DNA of 64,000 bases. It comes from Oscillospiraceae bacterium. Lineage in GTDB: Bacteria; Bacillota; Clostridia; Oscillospirales; Oscillospiraceae. The DNA lies in assembly GCA_017938625.1 (NCBI GenBank), contig JAGBBD010000063.1, forward strand, positions 1-64,000. The letters are read 5' to 3'. How positions within the stretch are numbered: the stretch's first letter is position 1; the number at the start of each line of letters is the position of its first letter. Made by a program: the position numbers and the translations under genes. A model generated the notes under the pieces. That model ran no database searches, was not told where the DNA came from, and saw only the letters and a program-made list of their open reading frames with translations. This document shows, in pieces, positions 52,196 to 61,200 of this stretch.

Positions 52196-53680
52196 ATGAA
52201 GCGTTATCTGTTGGGCATTGATGTGGGCACCACCGGCACCAAGACGCTGCTGTTCTGTGAAGACGGTCAGCTTTTGGGTCAGGCATATCGTCCTTATGGT
52301 CTGTCCACACCTCGTGTAGGCTGGAGCGAGCAAAACCCGGAGGATTGGTGGAAGGCTGTGAAAGAAACTGTCACAGAAGTCTGCGCAGATCCCGAGATCG
52401 GCAAGCACGTGGCAGCCATCTCCCTGTCCCTGCAGGGCGGTACGCTGGCTGCGGTAGATGCGGAAGGAAAACCTGTCCGTCCTGCTATGGTCTGGAACGA
52501 TGCCCGATGCGAGCAGGAACAGCAGCAGTTTCTGAAAGAGGTCGGCCCTGCCGACTATATGTATGAGACCACCGGCTGGCGGCTTGGCAAGGCTCTGCTT
52601 GCCAATGAGATCCGCTGGATGAAAAACAACGAGCCGGAGAACTTTGCAAAGACTGCCAAGTTCCTGTCTGTGCCGGACTATGTGTCCATGAAGATGACAG
52701 GGATCGCGGCTGTGGATATGTCCGATGCCGGTATCAATCAGCTGATCGATATCCGCAAGGGCGCCTATGATCCCAAGCTGTTGGCATTTGCCGGTATTAC
52801 GGAAGATCGTCTGCCCAAGCTGGTGCGCTCCGGTGAAGTCATCGGTAATCTGACGCAGGAAGCGGCTGAGGAACTGGGCCTTTCCACCGACTGTGTTCTG
52901 GTGGCAGGTGCGCATGACCAGTATGCTGTTGCTCTTGGCGCAGGTGCCAGCAAGGCTGGTGATATCCTCATCGGCTCCGGTACATGCTGGGTGGTCACTG
53001 CCATCGGTGACGAAGCTGACTTTGAATCCGGTCTTTCTCAGTCTGTGGCAGCTGTGCCCGGCAAATGGGGCTCTCTGTGGTCTTTGTCCTCCGGCGGTGT
53101 GTGCCTGGAGTGGCTGAGAAGAAATGTTGCCGTGGGTCCCAATGGCGAGCAGTTGGGCTTTGATGTGCTCAACGAAGAGATCGCCAAGCGCAAAGCGGCA
53201 GAAGACGGCTTGTTCTTCTATCCCTTTGCAGGTCTTGCTTCTCAGGAGGCGAGATTCTCCAAAGCGTCCTTCATCGGTCTGGATCTTTCTCATGACCGTT
53301 TTGATATTGCCCGTGCCATTATGGAAGGTGTTGCGTTCCAGGTAGTCTGGAAGATGGCGTCGTTCAAGACGAAGCCCTCTAAGGAAGGCCTGAAGCTTGC
53401 AGGAGGCGCATCCAAGAGCACCCTTTGGTGTCAGATGGTGGCGGACATCGCAAACCTGCCCGTGCGGATCCCCGAGGTGGCGGATCTTGCCTGTGTAGGT
53501 GCCGCAGTTCTGGCAGGCACGGGCTGTGGGATCTATCGAAATGCCGAAGAAGGATATGAACGTCTTGCTGTACGGGAACGTGTGCTGCAGCCCGATCCGG
53601 AGCGTGCCAGGATCTATGCCGCTCTGTTTGAGGATTATAAGAAGCATGCCGGTACCCTCGGCACAGTTTACGGACTGTAA
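52196..53680 (+). CDS. FGGY-family carbohydrate kinase (xylulokinase-like)
   Basis: A 494-residue sugar kinase. LLGIDVGTTGTKTLLF is the N-terminal phosphate loop, AGAHDQYAVALGAG holds the catalytic Asp, and LAGGASKSTLWCQMVADI is the C-terminal FGGY signature. Closest in pattern to xylulokinases, but FGGY specificity cannot be read from motifs. First gene of the 52-64 kb locus, with GGAGG at 52184. It would phosphorylate the ketose made by the isomerase-family enzyme at 61201. Confidence 0.92.
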   Translation: MKRYLLGIDVGTTGTKTLLFCEDGQLLGQAYRPYGLSTPRVGWSEQNPEDWWKAVKETVTEVCADPEIGKHVAAISLSLQGGTLAAVDAEGKPVRPAMVWNDARCEQEQQQFLKEVGPADYMYETTGWRLGKALLANEIRWMKNNEPENFAKTAKFLSVPDYVSMKMTGIAAVDMSDAGINQLIDIRKGAYDPKLLAFAGITEDRLPKLVRSGEVIGNLTQEAAEELGLSTDCVLVAGAHDQYAVALGAGASKAGDILIGSGTCWVVTAIGDEADFESGLSQSVAAVPGKWGSLWSLSSGGVCLEWLRRNVAVGPNGEQLGFDVLNEEIAKRKAAEDGLFFYPFAGLASQEARFSKASFIGLDLSHDRFDIARAIMEGVAFQVVWKMASFKTKPSKEGLKLAGGASKSTLWCQMVADIANLPVRIPEVADLACVGAAVLAGTGCGIYRNAEEGYERLAVRERVLQPDPERARIYAALFEDYKKHAGTLGTVYGL

Positions 53681-53718
53681 AAAACCGCAAACAAAACAGT
53701 TTAAGGAGGAAAAATCAA

Positions 53719-55062
53719 ATGATGAAAAAGTGGATTGCCCTGTTGCTCGCTCTGGTGATGGCCTTCAGCCTGATCGCTTGTGGTGCCAAGACCGAAACCA
53801 CCCCCGATACCGACACCGAAACCACCGAAGAAGTCGTAGAAACTACTCCTACCGAAACTCAGGAAGAAGCCACCATTGAAGTGTGGATCGCACAGGTCGA
53901 CTGGGCAGATGCCTGGGACGAACTGGAAGCAAAATTCGAAGAAGAACATCCCTGGATCGAAGTTGAGCACGTTGGTCTGGGCGAGGATGCTACATTCCTT
54001 TCATCCCGTATCGCCGCTAACGATCTGCCCGATGTGATCCAGAGCAACAATACCCCCAACATGGATGCCATGGTCGCCGGCGATATGCTGGTGGATCTGA
54101 CCGACTGGGAGTGCGCCGCTCTCATGGCTGACACCTATAAGGATGCCTACACCAAGGACGGCAAGCTGGTCGGCATGTGCCAGGGCGCTGCATTCTCCTG
54201 CATGTTCTACAACATGGCTATCTTGGAGGAAGCCGGCTGGGCAGAACCTCCTGCAAGCTGGGAAGAGCTGCTGCAGTGCTGCGCTGACATTGAAGCAAAA
54301 ACCGACGCTGCTCCTCTGGTCACCGCTGCCGGCAAGACCACCACTTCCTGGATGATTCTGGAACTGGTGCTTGCAAATATCCTCAACGATGCTGATGCCG
54401 TCAAGGCATATGAGGAAGACTTCAAGAACGGCACCTTCGACTGGGCTGCATATCCGGAACTGGTCGAGAGAATGGATGCTATCGCTCCCTACTTCCTGGA
54501 AGGCTCCGCAGCTGCTCTGGAAGAAGATGCAGCGACCTACATGGCTGACGGTCTGGCAGCAATGTGCCTGGCTGGTAACTGGAACGGCGGCATGCTGGCT
54601 GATGCCATTACCACCGCTTCCGGTGACGAGAGCAAGGTCGTTGCAACTCTGCCTCCCTTCGGCGATGGCGAGACCACTTGGATCTCCAACTCTCCCGAGG
54701 ATGCATTCTGCGTGACTGCAGATCCCGAGCGTTCCGATGCCGAGCAGGCTGCTGTTGAGACTTTCTTCAACTGGCTGTTCGAAGGCGAGAACTTCAAGTA
54801 CATCCAGAATGCCCGCGGCACTGTGCCTGTTATCTCCAGCATGACCGATGATCTCATCGCTCTGCCCGAGTGCATGCTGCCTGTTGTTCCTGCTATGAAC
54901 GCAGCTCCCGCTGTTCTCATGGGCTTCAACCTGTGGGCTGCTGAATTCTCCGATGCTGCCAATGGCATGATCAAGGATCTGCTGTCCGGCAATGCCACCG
55001 CACAGGACATGGTCGACAAGATGGTCGAAGTCATGCCCACCTCTTTCAAGAACCAGGGCTGA
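53719..55062 (+). CDS. Extracellular sugar-binding lipoprotein (CUT1 ABC)
   Basis: A 447-residue solute-binding lipoprotein. Signal MKKWIALLLALVMAFSLIAC with lipobox LIAC, then a Thr/Glu-rich linker (residues about 24-50) and a MalE-like domain (TIEVWIAQVDWADAWDELEA, later YNMAILEEAGW). It feeds the two permeases encoded after it. The AAGGAGG ribosome site is strong, and a 14-bp stem-loop after the gene favours higher expression of this subunit. Confidence 0.92.
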   Translation: MMKKWIALLLALVMAFSLIACGAKTETTPDTDTETTEEVVETTPTETQEEATIEVWIAQVDWADAWDELEAKFEEEHPWIEVEHVGLGEDATFLSSRIAANDLPDVIQSNNTPNMDAMVAGDMLVDLTDWECAALMADTYKDAYTKDGKLVGMCQGAAFSCMFYNMAILEEAGWAEPPASWEELLQCCADIEAKTDAAPLVTAAGKTTTSWMILELVLANILNDADAVKAYEEDFKNGTFDWAAYPELVERMDAIAPYFLEGSAAALEEDAATYMADGLAAMCLAGNWNGGMLADAITTASGDESKVVATLPPFGDGETTWISNSPEDAFCVTADPERSDAEQAAVETFFNWLFEGENFKYIQNARGTVPVISSMTDDLIALPECMLPVVPAMNAAPAVLMGFNLWAAEFSDAANGMIKDLLSGNATAQDMVDKMVEVMPTSFKNQG

Positions 55063-55107
55063 TTTGTTCAGAATATTGAGCAAAAAGCCTGATTAGGACT
55101 TAAAAAC

Positions 55108-55142
55108 TGCCCCAATGGAGGATCCTGCCCTCCATTGGGGCA
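55108..55142 (+). promoter_or_regulatory. Stem-loop between binding protein and permeases
   Basis: TGCCCCAATGGAGG (55108-55121) / CCTCCATTGGGGCA (55129-55142), 14 bp, loop of 7. No T run follows; it likely protects the upstream mRNA end or attenuates transcription into the permeases. Confidence 0.7.
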
Positions 55143-55178
55143 ATGTTGAAGCAACCGCCGACAGAAACGAGGGATCCT

Positions 55179-56099
55179 ATGAAACACACGAAACAGACCA
55201 CCGGCAAGAGAAACGCTCTCGGGCGCAACCAGGTCAGATCCGGCATGGTTTTCATCCTGCCCTCATTGATTCTCTGCGCGATCTTTATGCTGTATCCTCT
55301 TTTTGAGGTCATTCGTTACAGCTTCACCGACTGGGACGGCATAGCTAAGGAATATGACTATGTCGGACTGCATAACTATCTGAATATTTTCAAAATCGAT
55401 GGCTTTAAGGACATGATGATCGCAACGGTCACCTTTGCCATCGGTACGACCATTTTGACAGTCTTTATTGCCTTCATCACCGCTCTGGCGCTGGACAAGA
55501 GGGGAAAGGGCCGTATCAATCGCGGACTTATGCGTTCTCTCTGGTTCCTGCCTGCTCTGCTCTCCGGCGTTGTGGTCGGTATTTTGTGGCGCGTGATGTA
55601 CAACTATAACAACGGCGTGATCAATAAGATCATCACAGGGCTTGGCGGCGAAGCCGTCAACTGGCTGGAAACGCGCGTTGTCACTAACATTGCTGTTATC
55701 GTTGGTGCGACATGGGTGCAGATCGGCTTCTGCGTGATCGTGTTTATGGCAGGACTGCAGAGTATTTCTCAGGAACTGTATGAAGCTGCTGCGCTGGACG
55801 GAGCAAAGCCCCGTCAGCAGCTTTGGCACATCACTTTTCCGATGATGGCATCCTCCATTACCATCAACGTTATTACTACGACCATTGCCGGCTTCAAAGC
55901 GTATGAGCTGCCCTACAACATTTCACAGGGTCTGCCCGGCAAGTCCACCATGCTGATGACACAGCGTATCTTCTTCTTTGGCTTCCAGGACTATGACTAC
56001 GGTCTTGGCTCAGCCCTTTCTGTGATGCTGCTGATCATCATTGCGCTGATATCCTTGATTCAGCTTGTGTACCTGCGCAGAAGGGAGGACATCTACTAA
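55179..56099 (+). CDS. Sugar ABC transporter permease (MalF/UgpA type)
   Basis: A 306-residue CUT1 permease with six hydrophobic segments (first: GMVFILPSLILCAIFMLYPL). The EAA loop that contacts the ATPase reads ELYEAAALDGAKPRQQLWHI. The ATG at 55179 follows GAGGGA; an ATG at 55143 lies inside the stem-loop and is less likely. Overlaps the second permease. Confidence 0.92.
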   Translation: MKHTKQTTGKRNALGRNQVRSGMVFILPSLILCAIFMLYPLFEVIRYSFTDWDGIAKEYDYVGLHNYLNIFKIDGFKDMMIATVTFAIGTTILTVFIAFITALALDKRGKGRINRGLMRSLWFLPALLSGVVVGILWRVMYNYNNGVINKIITGLGGEAVNWLETRVVTNIAVIVGATWVQIGFCVIVFMAGLQSISQELYEAAALDGAKPRQQLWHITFPMMASSITINVITTTIAGFKAYELPYNISQGLPGKSTMLMTQRIFFFGFQDYDYGLGSALSVMLLIIIALISLIQLVYLRRREDIY

Positions 56100-56932
56100 T
56101 GAAAGCCAGAAAGAAACTTCGGACGATCATCGAGGAACTGATCCTTGCTGTCTGCACCATCATTATGATGGTTCCGATCTATTATCTTGTGATCGGCGCG
56201 TTCAAACAGCGTACCGATATTGTCAAATTCCCTCTGACCCTCAATGCGCAGATCTTCACGCTGGAAAACTTCCCCTATGTCATTAAGAAAATGAAATATT
56301 GGAAGGCACTGGGCAACACAGTGTTCATCACCCTGATGGCGCTTTTGATCGTGATCATCTGCGCATCTCTGGCAGGCTTTGCCATTGCGCGGATCCGCAG
56401 CCGTATTTTCTCCGGCTACTATAAGCTGCTGGTCACCTTGATGGTCATTCCGTTCATCGGCTGTCTGCTGCCCTTGACCACCCTGTCTTCCAAGCTGGGG
56501 CTTTATGACAGCATTTGGGGCTGTATCCTGATCCAGGCTGCATGGAATATGCCCTTTTCTGTTTTCCTGTATGCAGGTTTTATGGGAGGTTTGCCAAGGG
56601 AACTGGAGGAAGCTGCCTACATAGACGGCTGTTCCACCTTTGGTGTCTATTCCCGCATTTTCCTGCCTCTGCTTGCTCCCGTCACAGCCACCTGCTGCAT
56701 CCGACAGGGTGTGGGTATCTGGAATGACTATCTTGTTTCCAGAACGCTGCTGAACGAAAACAAAAACCCCACTTTGATGGTGGGCATCAACGGTTTCTTC
56801 GGCGCACGCGGCTCTGAGCTTGGCTACGCCTTTACCGGTATTGTGCTGGTATCCATCCCTATGGTCATTCTCTTCCTGTTCCTGCAGAAATACTTTATCA
56901 AGGGTATTGCCGCAGGTGCAGTCAAGGGCTAA
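56099..56932 (+). CDS. Sugar ABC transporter permease (MalG/UgpE type)
   Basis: A 277-residue CUT1 permease starting on the last base of the previous stop codon. EAA loop ELEEAAYIDGCSTFGVYSRI and six membrane segments. No ATPase gene follows, so the importer probably uses a shared MsmX-like ATPase encoded elsewhere, as is common for CUT1 systems of Firmicutes. Confidence 0.92.
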   Translation: MKARKKLRTIIEELILAVCTIIMMVPIYYLVIGAFKQRTDIVKFPLTLNAQIFTLENFPYVIKKMKYWKALGNTVFITLMALLIVIICASLAGFAIARIRSRIFSGYYKLLVTLMVIPFIGCLLPLTTLSSKLGLYDSIWGCILIQAAWNMPFSVFLYAGFMGGLPRELEEAAYIDGCSTFGVYSRIFLPLLAPVTATCCIRQGVGIWNDYLVSRTLLNENKNPTLMVGINGFFGARGSELGYAFTGIVLVSIPMVILFLFLQKYFIKGIAAGAVKG

Positions 56933-56967
56933 ATAAAACACATCGCAACTAAAAGGAGAAACACAAC

Positions 56968-58023
56968 ATGGCACTTTTTGAAGTAACTGCTTATGACAAA
57001 AAGATTTGGGAGGAAGAACTGAAGGATTTCCTTCCCGATAAGATTCTGGACGTTCATACCCATGTGTGGCTGAACAAGTTCCTGGATCCCGATTGGCTGA
57101 AGAAGAGAGACGGCAGAACCGTCAACTGGCCCAATCTGGTGGCGCCCGACAATTCTCTGGAAGACCTGCAGGAGACCTACCGCCTTATGTTCCCCGGCAA
57201 GGATGTAAAGGCGCTCATGTTCACCAGCAAGGGTGCATGGGATGAAAATAACGCCTATGTTTCCGAAAGCTCCAAGAAGAGCGGCTGGCCGGCTCTGTAC
57301 TATGCAGATCCTGCCGAATCTCCCGAGCAGCTGGAAGCCAACATTCGCAACGGCGGGTTCCTTGGCGTCAAGTCCTACCTTAACCGTACCCCCAAGTATC
57401 TGCCCGAGGCAGAGATCCGCGTGTTTGACTTCTTCCCCAAGAATCAGCTGGCAGTTCTTGACCGCATGGGTGCCATTGCTATGCTTCATATACCCCGTCA
57501 CGGCAGACTGAAGGATCCTGTCAACCTTGCCCAGATCACGGAGCTGAAGCAGGAATTCCCCAATGTCCGTTTGATCATTGCCCATATCGGCAGAGCCTAT
57601 ACTGCCTATGACGTAGGCGATGCGTTCGATACCCTGGACAAGCTGGATCTCATGTATGACTTCTGCGCCAACTGCTGCGAGTATGCCATTACGGAGGTCA
57701 TCAAGCACGCAGGCCCCAAAAAGGTCATGTTCGGCACGGATATGCCTATCCTGCGTATGCGCACTCACCGCATTGAAGAGAACAATACTTACGTCAATCT
57801 CGTTCCTCCCGGACTCTACGGCGATGTCAGCGGCGATCCTCATATGCGTGAGGTCTCTGCCGAAGAGGCCGAAAAGATCACCTTCTTTGCCTACGAAGAA
57901 CTGCTGGCATTCAAGCGTGCTGCCAAGACGCTTGGCTTGAGTAAGCAGGATGTGGAAGATATCATGTATAACAATGCGATGGAACTGATCGAGGGTGCCA
58001 GAAAGTCCATCTACGGCGAATAA
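56968..58023 (+). CDS. Amidohydrolase-2 family protein, copy 1
   Basis: A 351-residue TIM-barrel metal hydrolase of the PF04909 type. ILDVHTHVWLN gives the HxH metal motif, IAMLHIPRHG and LIIAHIGRAY the barrel histidines, and VMFGTDMPILRMRTHR the catalytic Asp. The family includes sugar-acid lactonases and non-oxidative decarboxylases. Strongly similar along its whole length to copy 2 at 59060, including shared ends (MALF at the start, EGARKSIYG at the end). Ribosome site AAAGGAG. Confidence 0.9.
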   Translation: MALFEVTAYDKKIWEEELKDFLPDKILDVHTHVWLNKFLDPDWLKKRDGRTVNWPNLVAPDNSLEDLQETYRLMFPGKDVKALMFTSKGAWDENNAYVSESSKKSGWPALYYADPAESPEQLEANIRNGGFLGVKSYLNRTPKYLPEAEIRVFDFFPKNQLAVLDRMGAIAMLHIPRHGRLKDPVNLAQITELKQEFPNVRLIIAHIGRAYTAYDVGDAFDTLDKLDLMYDFCANCCEYAITEVIKHAGPKKVMFGTDMPILRMRTHRIEENNTYVNLVPPGLYGDVSGDPHMREVSAEEAEKITFFAYEELLAFKRAAKTLGLSKQDVEDIMYNNAMELIEGARKSIYGE

Positions 58024-58064
58024 AAGGAGCACGTAAGAGAAAAGAAAAGTGAGGAATTGACCCC

Positions 58065-59042
58065 ATGCTTACCACATTCCTGACAGTCTTTGAACAGATG
58101 GTTCGCATCATTTTGCTGCTGGCGCTGGGCTTTATGTTCAATAAACTCCATCTGATTCCCAGAGCAGCTGAGGCGGTTTTGTCCAAATTTACCACCATGC
58201 TGTTTTTGCCCTGTCTGGTGCTCAATGCCTATATTGTAGAGTGTGACTTCGGCAGCCTGCTGCAGTATGGGCCCTGGGTGCTGTACGGAGCCTGTTTTAC
58301 GCTGCTTGGCATCGGCTTTGCTTATTTGTTTGCGCCGCGGCTGTCCGGCGGTCATGCTTATACAGAGGGCGTCTACCGCTATACCTTCGCTATGCCGAAT
58401 ACAGGCGCCGGTGCAACTCCTTTGCTGCTTGCCATGTTTGGTACAAAGGGCGTCTTCTTGGGTCAGATGTTCTGCTTTGCCCAAAGCATTGCCACTTATA
58501 CCTGGGGCATTATGCAGCTACAGCCGGCGCACGGACGGCATGATCTGAGGTTCTATCTCAGACGCCTGTTTAACCTGAACTTTATCACCTTGGTGATCGG
58601 CATGGTTCTTGGCGTTATCGGCGCGAAGAACTGGATTCCGTCCATCGTTCTGACCACCATCAGTGACCTTTCCGATGGCTATGTTCCCGTGGCACTGCTG
58701 CTGACAGGCTTTACCATTGCGGACTATCCCATCTTTGATATGATCGCCAACGCAAAGGTCTATTTGTTTTCCTTGCTGCGGCTGATCGTAATTCCCTGTA
58801 TTTATCTGGTTCTGGTCTGGCAGCTGCAGCCGCTTCTGCAGATGCCTGCCATGCTGTGTATGCTCTTTGTGCTCAACTCCTCCTGCCCCGCAGGCATGAA
58901 CTCTGTTGTGTTCCCGGCAGCGTACGGGGAAGATTGCAGACCCGGCGCCAGCATGGTGCTGGTCTCCAGTATTTTGTCCCTTGTGACACTTCCTGTCATG
59001 TATACCTTGGTGACTGCCTTGTGCGGCACACCTACACCATAA
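58065..59042 (+). CDS. AEC-family (auxin efflux carrier-like) transporter
   Basis: A 325-residue membrane protein with ten hydrophobic segments in two five-helix halves (first: RIILLLALGFMFNKLHLIP; later NSSCPAGMNSVVFPAAYGED, the conserved Asn/Pro-rich crossing). Bacterial AEC proteins export or exchange small organic acids such as malate. Placed between amidohydrolase copies 1 and 2, it may move an acidic product of the pathway. Confidence 0.88.
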   Translation: MLTTFLTVFEQMVRIILLLALGFMFNKLHLIPRAAEAVLSKFTTMLFLPCLVLNAYIVECDFGSLLQYGPWVLYGACFTLLGIGFAYLFAPRLSGGHAYTEGVYRYTFAMPNTGAGATPLLLAMFGTKGVFLGQMFCFAQSIATYTWGIMQLQPAHGRHDLRFYLRRLFNLNFITLVIGMVLGVIGAKNWIPSIVLTTISDLSDGYVPVALLLTGFTIADYPIFDMIANAKVYLFSLLRLIVIPCIYLVLVWQLQPLLQMPAMLCMLFVLNSSCPAGMNSVVFPAAYGEDCRPGASMVLVSSILSLVTLPVMYTLVTALCGTPTP

Positions 59043-59059
59043 AAAGGAGAAAAGAAAAA

Positions 59060-60124
59060 ATGGCACTGTTTCCCGTAACTGATTATGACAAGAAAGTGTG
59101 GGAAGAAGAACTGAAGGACTTCCTGCCCGACAAGTTCATTGACTGCCACACCCACGTCTATCGTGAGGATCTGACGGTCTATCCTCCTGTGGATCCCAAT
59201 GAAAAGAAGCGTACTGTCACTTGGACGGCTACCGTTGCTAAGGATAACCCCATTGAAGATTTGAAAGAAACCTATGAACTGATGTTCCCCGGCAAGGACG
59301 TCAGCGCAATGATGTTCATTGGCGGCGGCGGTCTGGATCTGAAGCCTAACAATGACTATGTGTCAAGAGTCTCCAAGGAGACCGGCTGGCCTGCTCTGTA
59401 CTACTCTCATCCCACTCAGTCTGCCGACGAGGTGGAAAAGAATATCCGCGAAGGCGGCTTCCTGGGTGTCAAGTCCTATCTGGATCTGTCCCCCAAGTAT
59501 CTGCCTGTGGGCGAAATTCGCATTTTTGACTTTTTCCCCAAGCATCAGTTGAAGCGTCTGGATGAAATGGGCGCCATCGTCATGCTCCATATTCCCAGGA
59601 ACGGCAGACTGAAAGACCCCGTCAATCTGCACCAGATCTGCGAGATCAAGGAAGAGTTCCCCAATGTTCGCCTGATCGTGGCACACATCGGCAGAGCTTA
59701 TACCAAGGAAGATGTGGGCAATGCCTTTGAGATGCTGGATAAGTATCCCGATCTGATGTATGATTTCTGTGCCAACTGCTGTGAGTATGCCATTACAGAA
59801 GTGCTCAAGCATGCAGGCCCCAAGCATGTCATGTTCGGTACCGATATGCCCATTCTGCGTATGCGTACCCATCGCATTGAAGAAAATGGAACTTATGTAA
59901 ACCTCGTTCCTCCCGGACTGTATCCCGATCCCTATGGAGACCCCCATCTGCGCGAAGTCAGCGAAGAAGAAGCCAAGACCATCACTTTCTTTGCTTATGA
60001 AGAGCTGCTGGCCTTCAAGCGCGCAGCAAAGACTCTCGGACTGACCAAGGAAGATGTGGAGGATGTCATGTACAACAACATCGTCCGTCTGATTGAGGGC
60101 GCAAGAAAGTCCATCTACGGATAA
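59060..60124 (+). CDS. Amidohydrolase-2 family protein, copy 2
   Basis: A 354-residue paralogue of copy 1. Metal motif FIDCHTHVYRED, barrel histidines in IVMLHIPRNG and LIVAHIGRAY, and VMFGTDMPILRMRTHR. The region just after the HTH motif (residues 30-55) differs most between copies, which is where such enzymes shape the pocket. Start at 59060 with AAAAGGAG upstream. Confidence 0.9.
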   Translation: MALFPVTDYDKKVWEEELKDFLPDKFIDCHTHVYREDLTVYPPVDPNEKKRTVTWTATVAKDNPIEDLKETYELMFPGKDVSAMMFIGGGGLDLKPNNDYVSRVSKETGWPALYYSHPTQSADEVEKNIREGGFLGVKSYLDLSPKYLPVGEIRIFDFFPKHQLKRLDEMGAIVMLHIPRNGRLKDPVNLHQICEIKEEFPNVRLIVAHIGRAYTKEDVGNAFEMLDKYPDLMYDFCANCCEYAITEVLKHAGPKHVMFGTDMPILRMRTHRIEENGTYVNLVPPGLYPDPYGDPHLREVSEEEAKTITFFAYEELLAFKRAAKTLGLTKEDVEDVMYNNIVRLIEGARKSIYG

Positions 60125-60134
60125 GGAGAACACT

Positions 60135-61181
60135 ATGGCACTGTTGGATGTAAAACCTTATGACAAATGGTACTATGAGACTGTTCTGAAACCGTTTTTG
60201 CCTCAGAAGTTTATTGACTGCCACGCCCATGTGTGGTTGAATGCGTTCCATAACGAGGGCAGCATGCGTGAGGGCAGTCAGCTCTGGCCCAGAATGGTTG
60301 CTTCGGAGAACTCTGTGGAGGATCTGAACGAGACGAACCGTCTGCTCTTCCCGGACAATCAGGTCATTTCCACCCTCTACAGTGATGCCATCGTCACCAT
60401 TGATCGGGAAAAGAGCAACGAATATGTGGCACAGAAGGCGAAGGAGAACGGTTTCCCGGCATTGTATCTGTCCCATCCGGGGCAGAGTGTGGAGGAACTG
60501 GAGAGAAAGGTGCTGGCGCACCCGGAATTCAAGGGACTGAAGGTCTACCTGCAGTTTGCTCCTGCCTATATCCCTGCCGATGAGATCCGCATTTACGATT
60601 TCCTGCCCCACGAGCATCTGGCACTTGCCAATAAGCATAAGTGGGTGGTGCAGCTGCACATCGCAAGACCCAAACGTCTTGCAGATCCTGTGAACTACTA
60701 TCAGCTGCTGGAGATCGAGCAGCAGTATCCCGATCTGCAGCTGCTGGTGGCGCACCTTGGCAGAGCCTATGCCAATGAGGATCTTGGCGATGCTCTGGAT
60801 TTCCTCAAGCATACAGAGAAGATGGTCTGGGATTTCACAGCCAATACCAACGACTATGTCATGGAAAAGGTGCTGGAGTATTTTGGCTCCGAGCGTTTTA
60901 TCTATGGAACGGATTTTCCCATCTTCCGCATGAAGGCAAGACGCACCGTGGAAAACGGCTTCTATATCAACGAAGTACCGGAAGGGGAGTTCCCCAAAAG
61001 CGCCATTGCCTCAGACAGCCATATGCGTGAGATCCCGTTCCCTGAAGCAGAGAAGATCACCTTCTTCATCTATGAGCAGATCAATGCCTGCCGGATGGCG
61101 TGTGAGCGTCTGGGCCTTGGTAAGCAGGATGTGGAGAAGATTTTCTGGTCTAATAGTGCGAGAATTTTTGATGTAAAATGA
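60135..61181 (+). CDS. Amidohydrolase-2 family protein, copy 3
   Basis: A 348-residue, more diverged paralogue. Metal motif FIDCHAHVWLN, barrel histidines in VVQLHIARPK and LLVAHLGRAY, and the Asp motif FIYGTDFPIFRMKARR. It lacks the CANCCEYAITEV stretch of copies 1 and 2, having FTANTNDYVMEKV instead, so it probably handles a related but different substrate. Start at 60135 with AAGGAG, 10 bp after copy 2. Confidence 0.9.
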   Translation: MALLDVKPYDKWYYETVLKPFLPQKFIDCHAHVWLNAFHNEGSMREGSQLWPRMVASENSVEDLNETNRLLFPDNQVISTLYSDAIVTIDREKSNEYVAQKAKENGFPALYLSHPGQSVEELERKVLAHPEFKGLKVYLQFAPAYIPADEIRIYDFLPHEHLALANKHKWVVQLHIARPKRLADPVNYYQLLEIEQQYPDLQLLVAHLGRAYANEDLGDALDFLKHTEKMVWDFTANTNDYVMEKVLEYFGSERFIYGTDFPIFRMKARRTVENGFYINEVPEGEFPKSAIASDSHMREIPFPEAEKITFFIYEQINACRMACERLGLGKQDVEKIFWSNSARIFDVK

Positions 61182-61200
61182 TTTGAAAGGAGCAAAAACG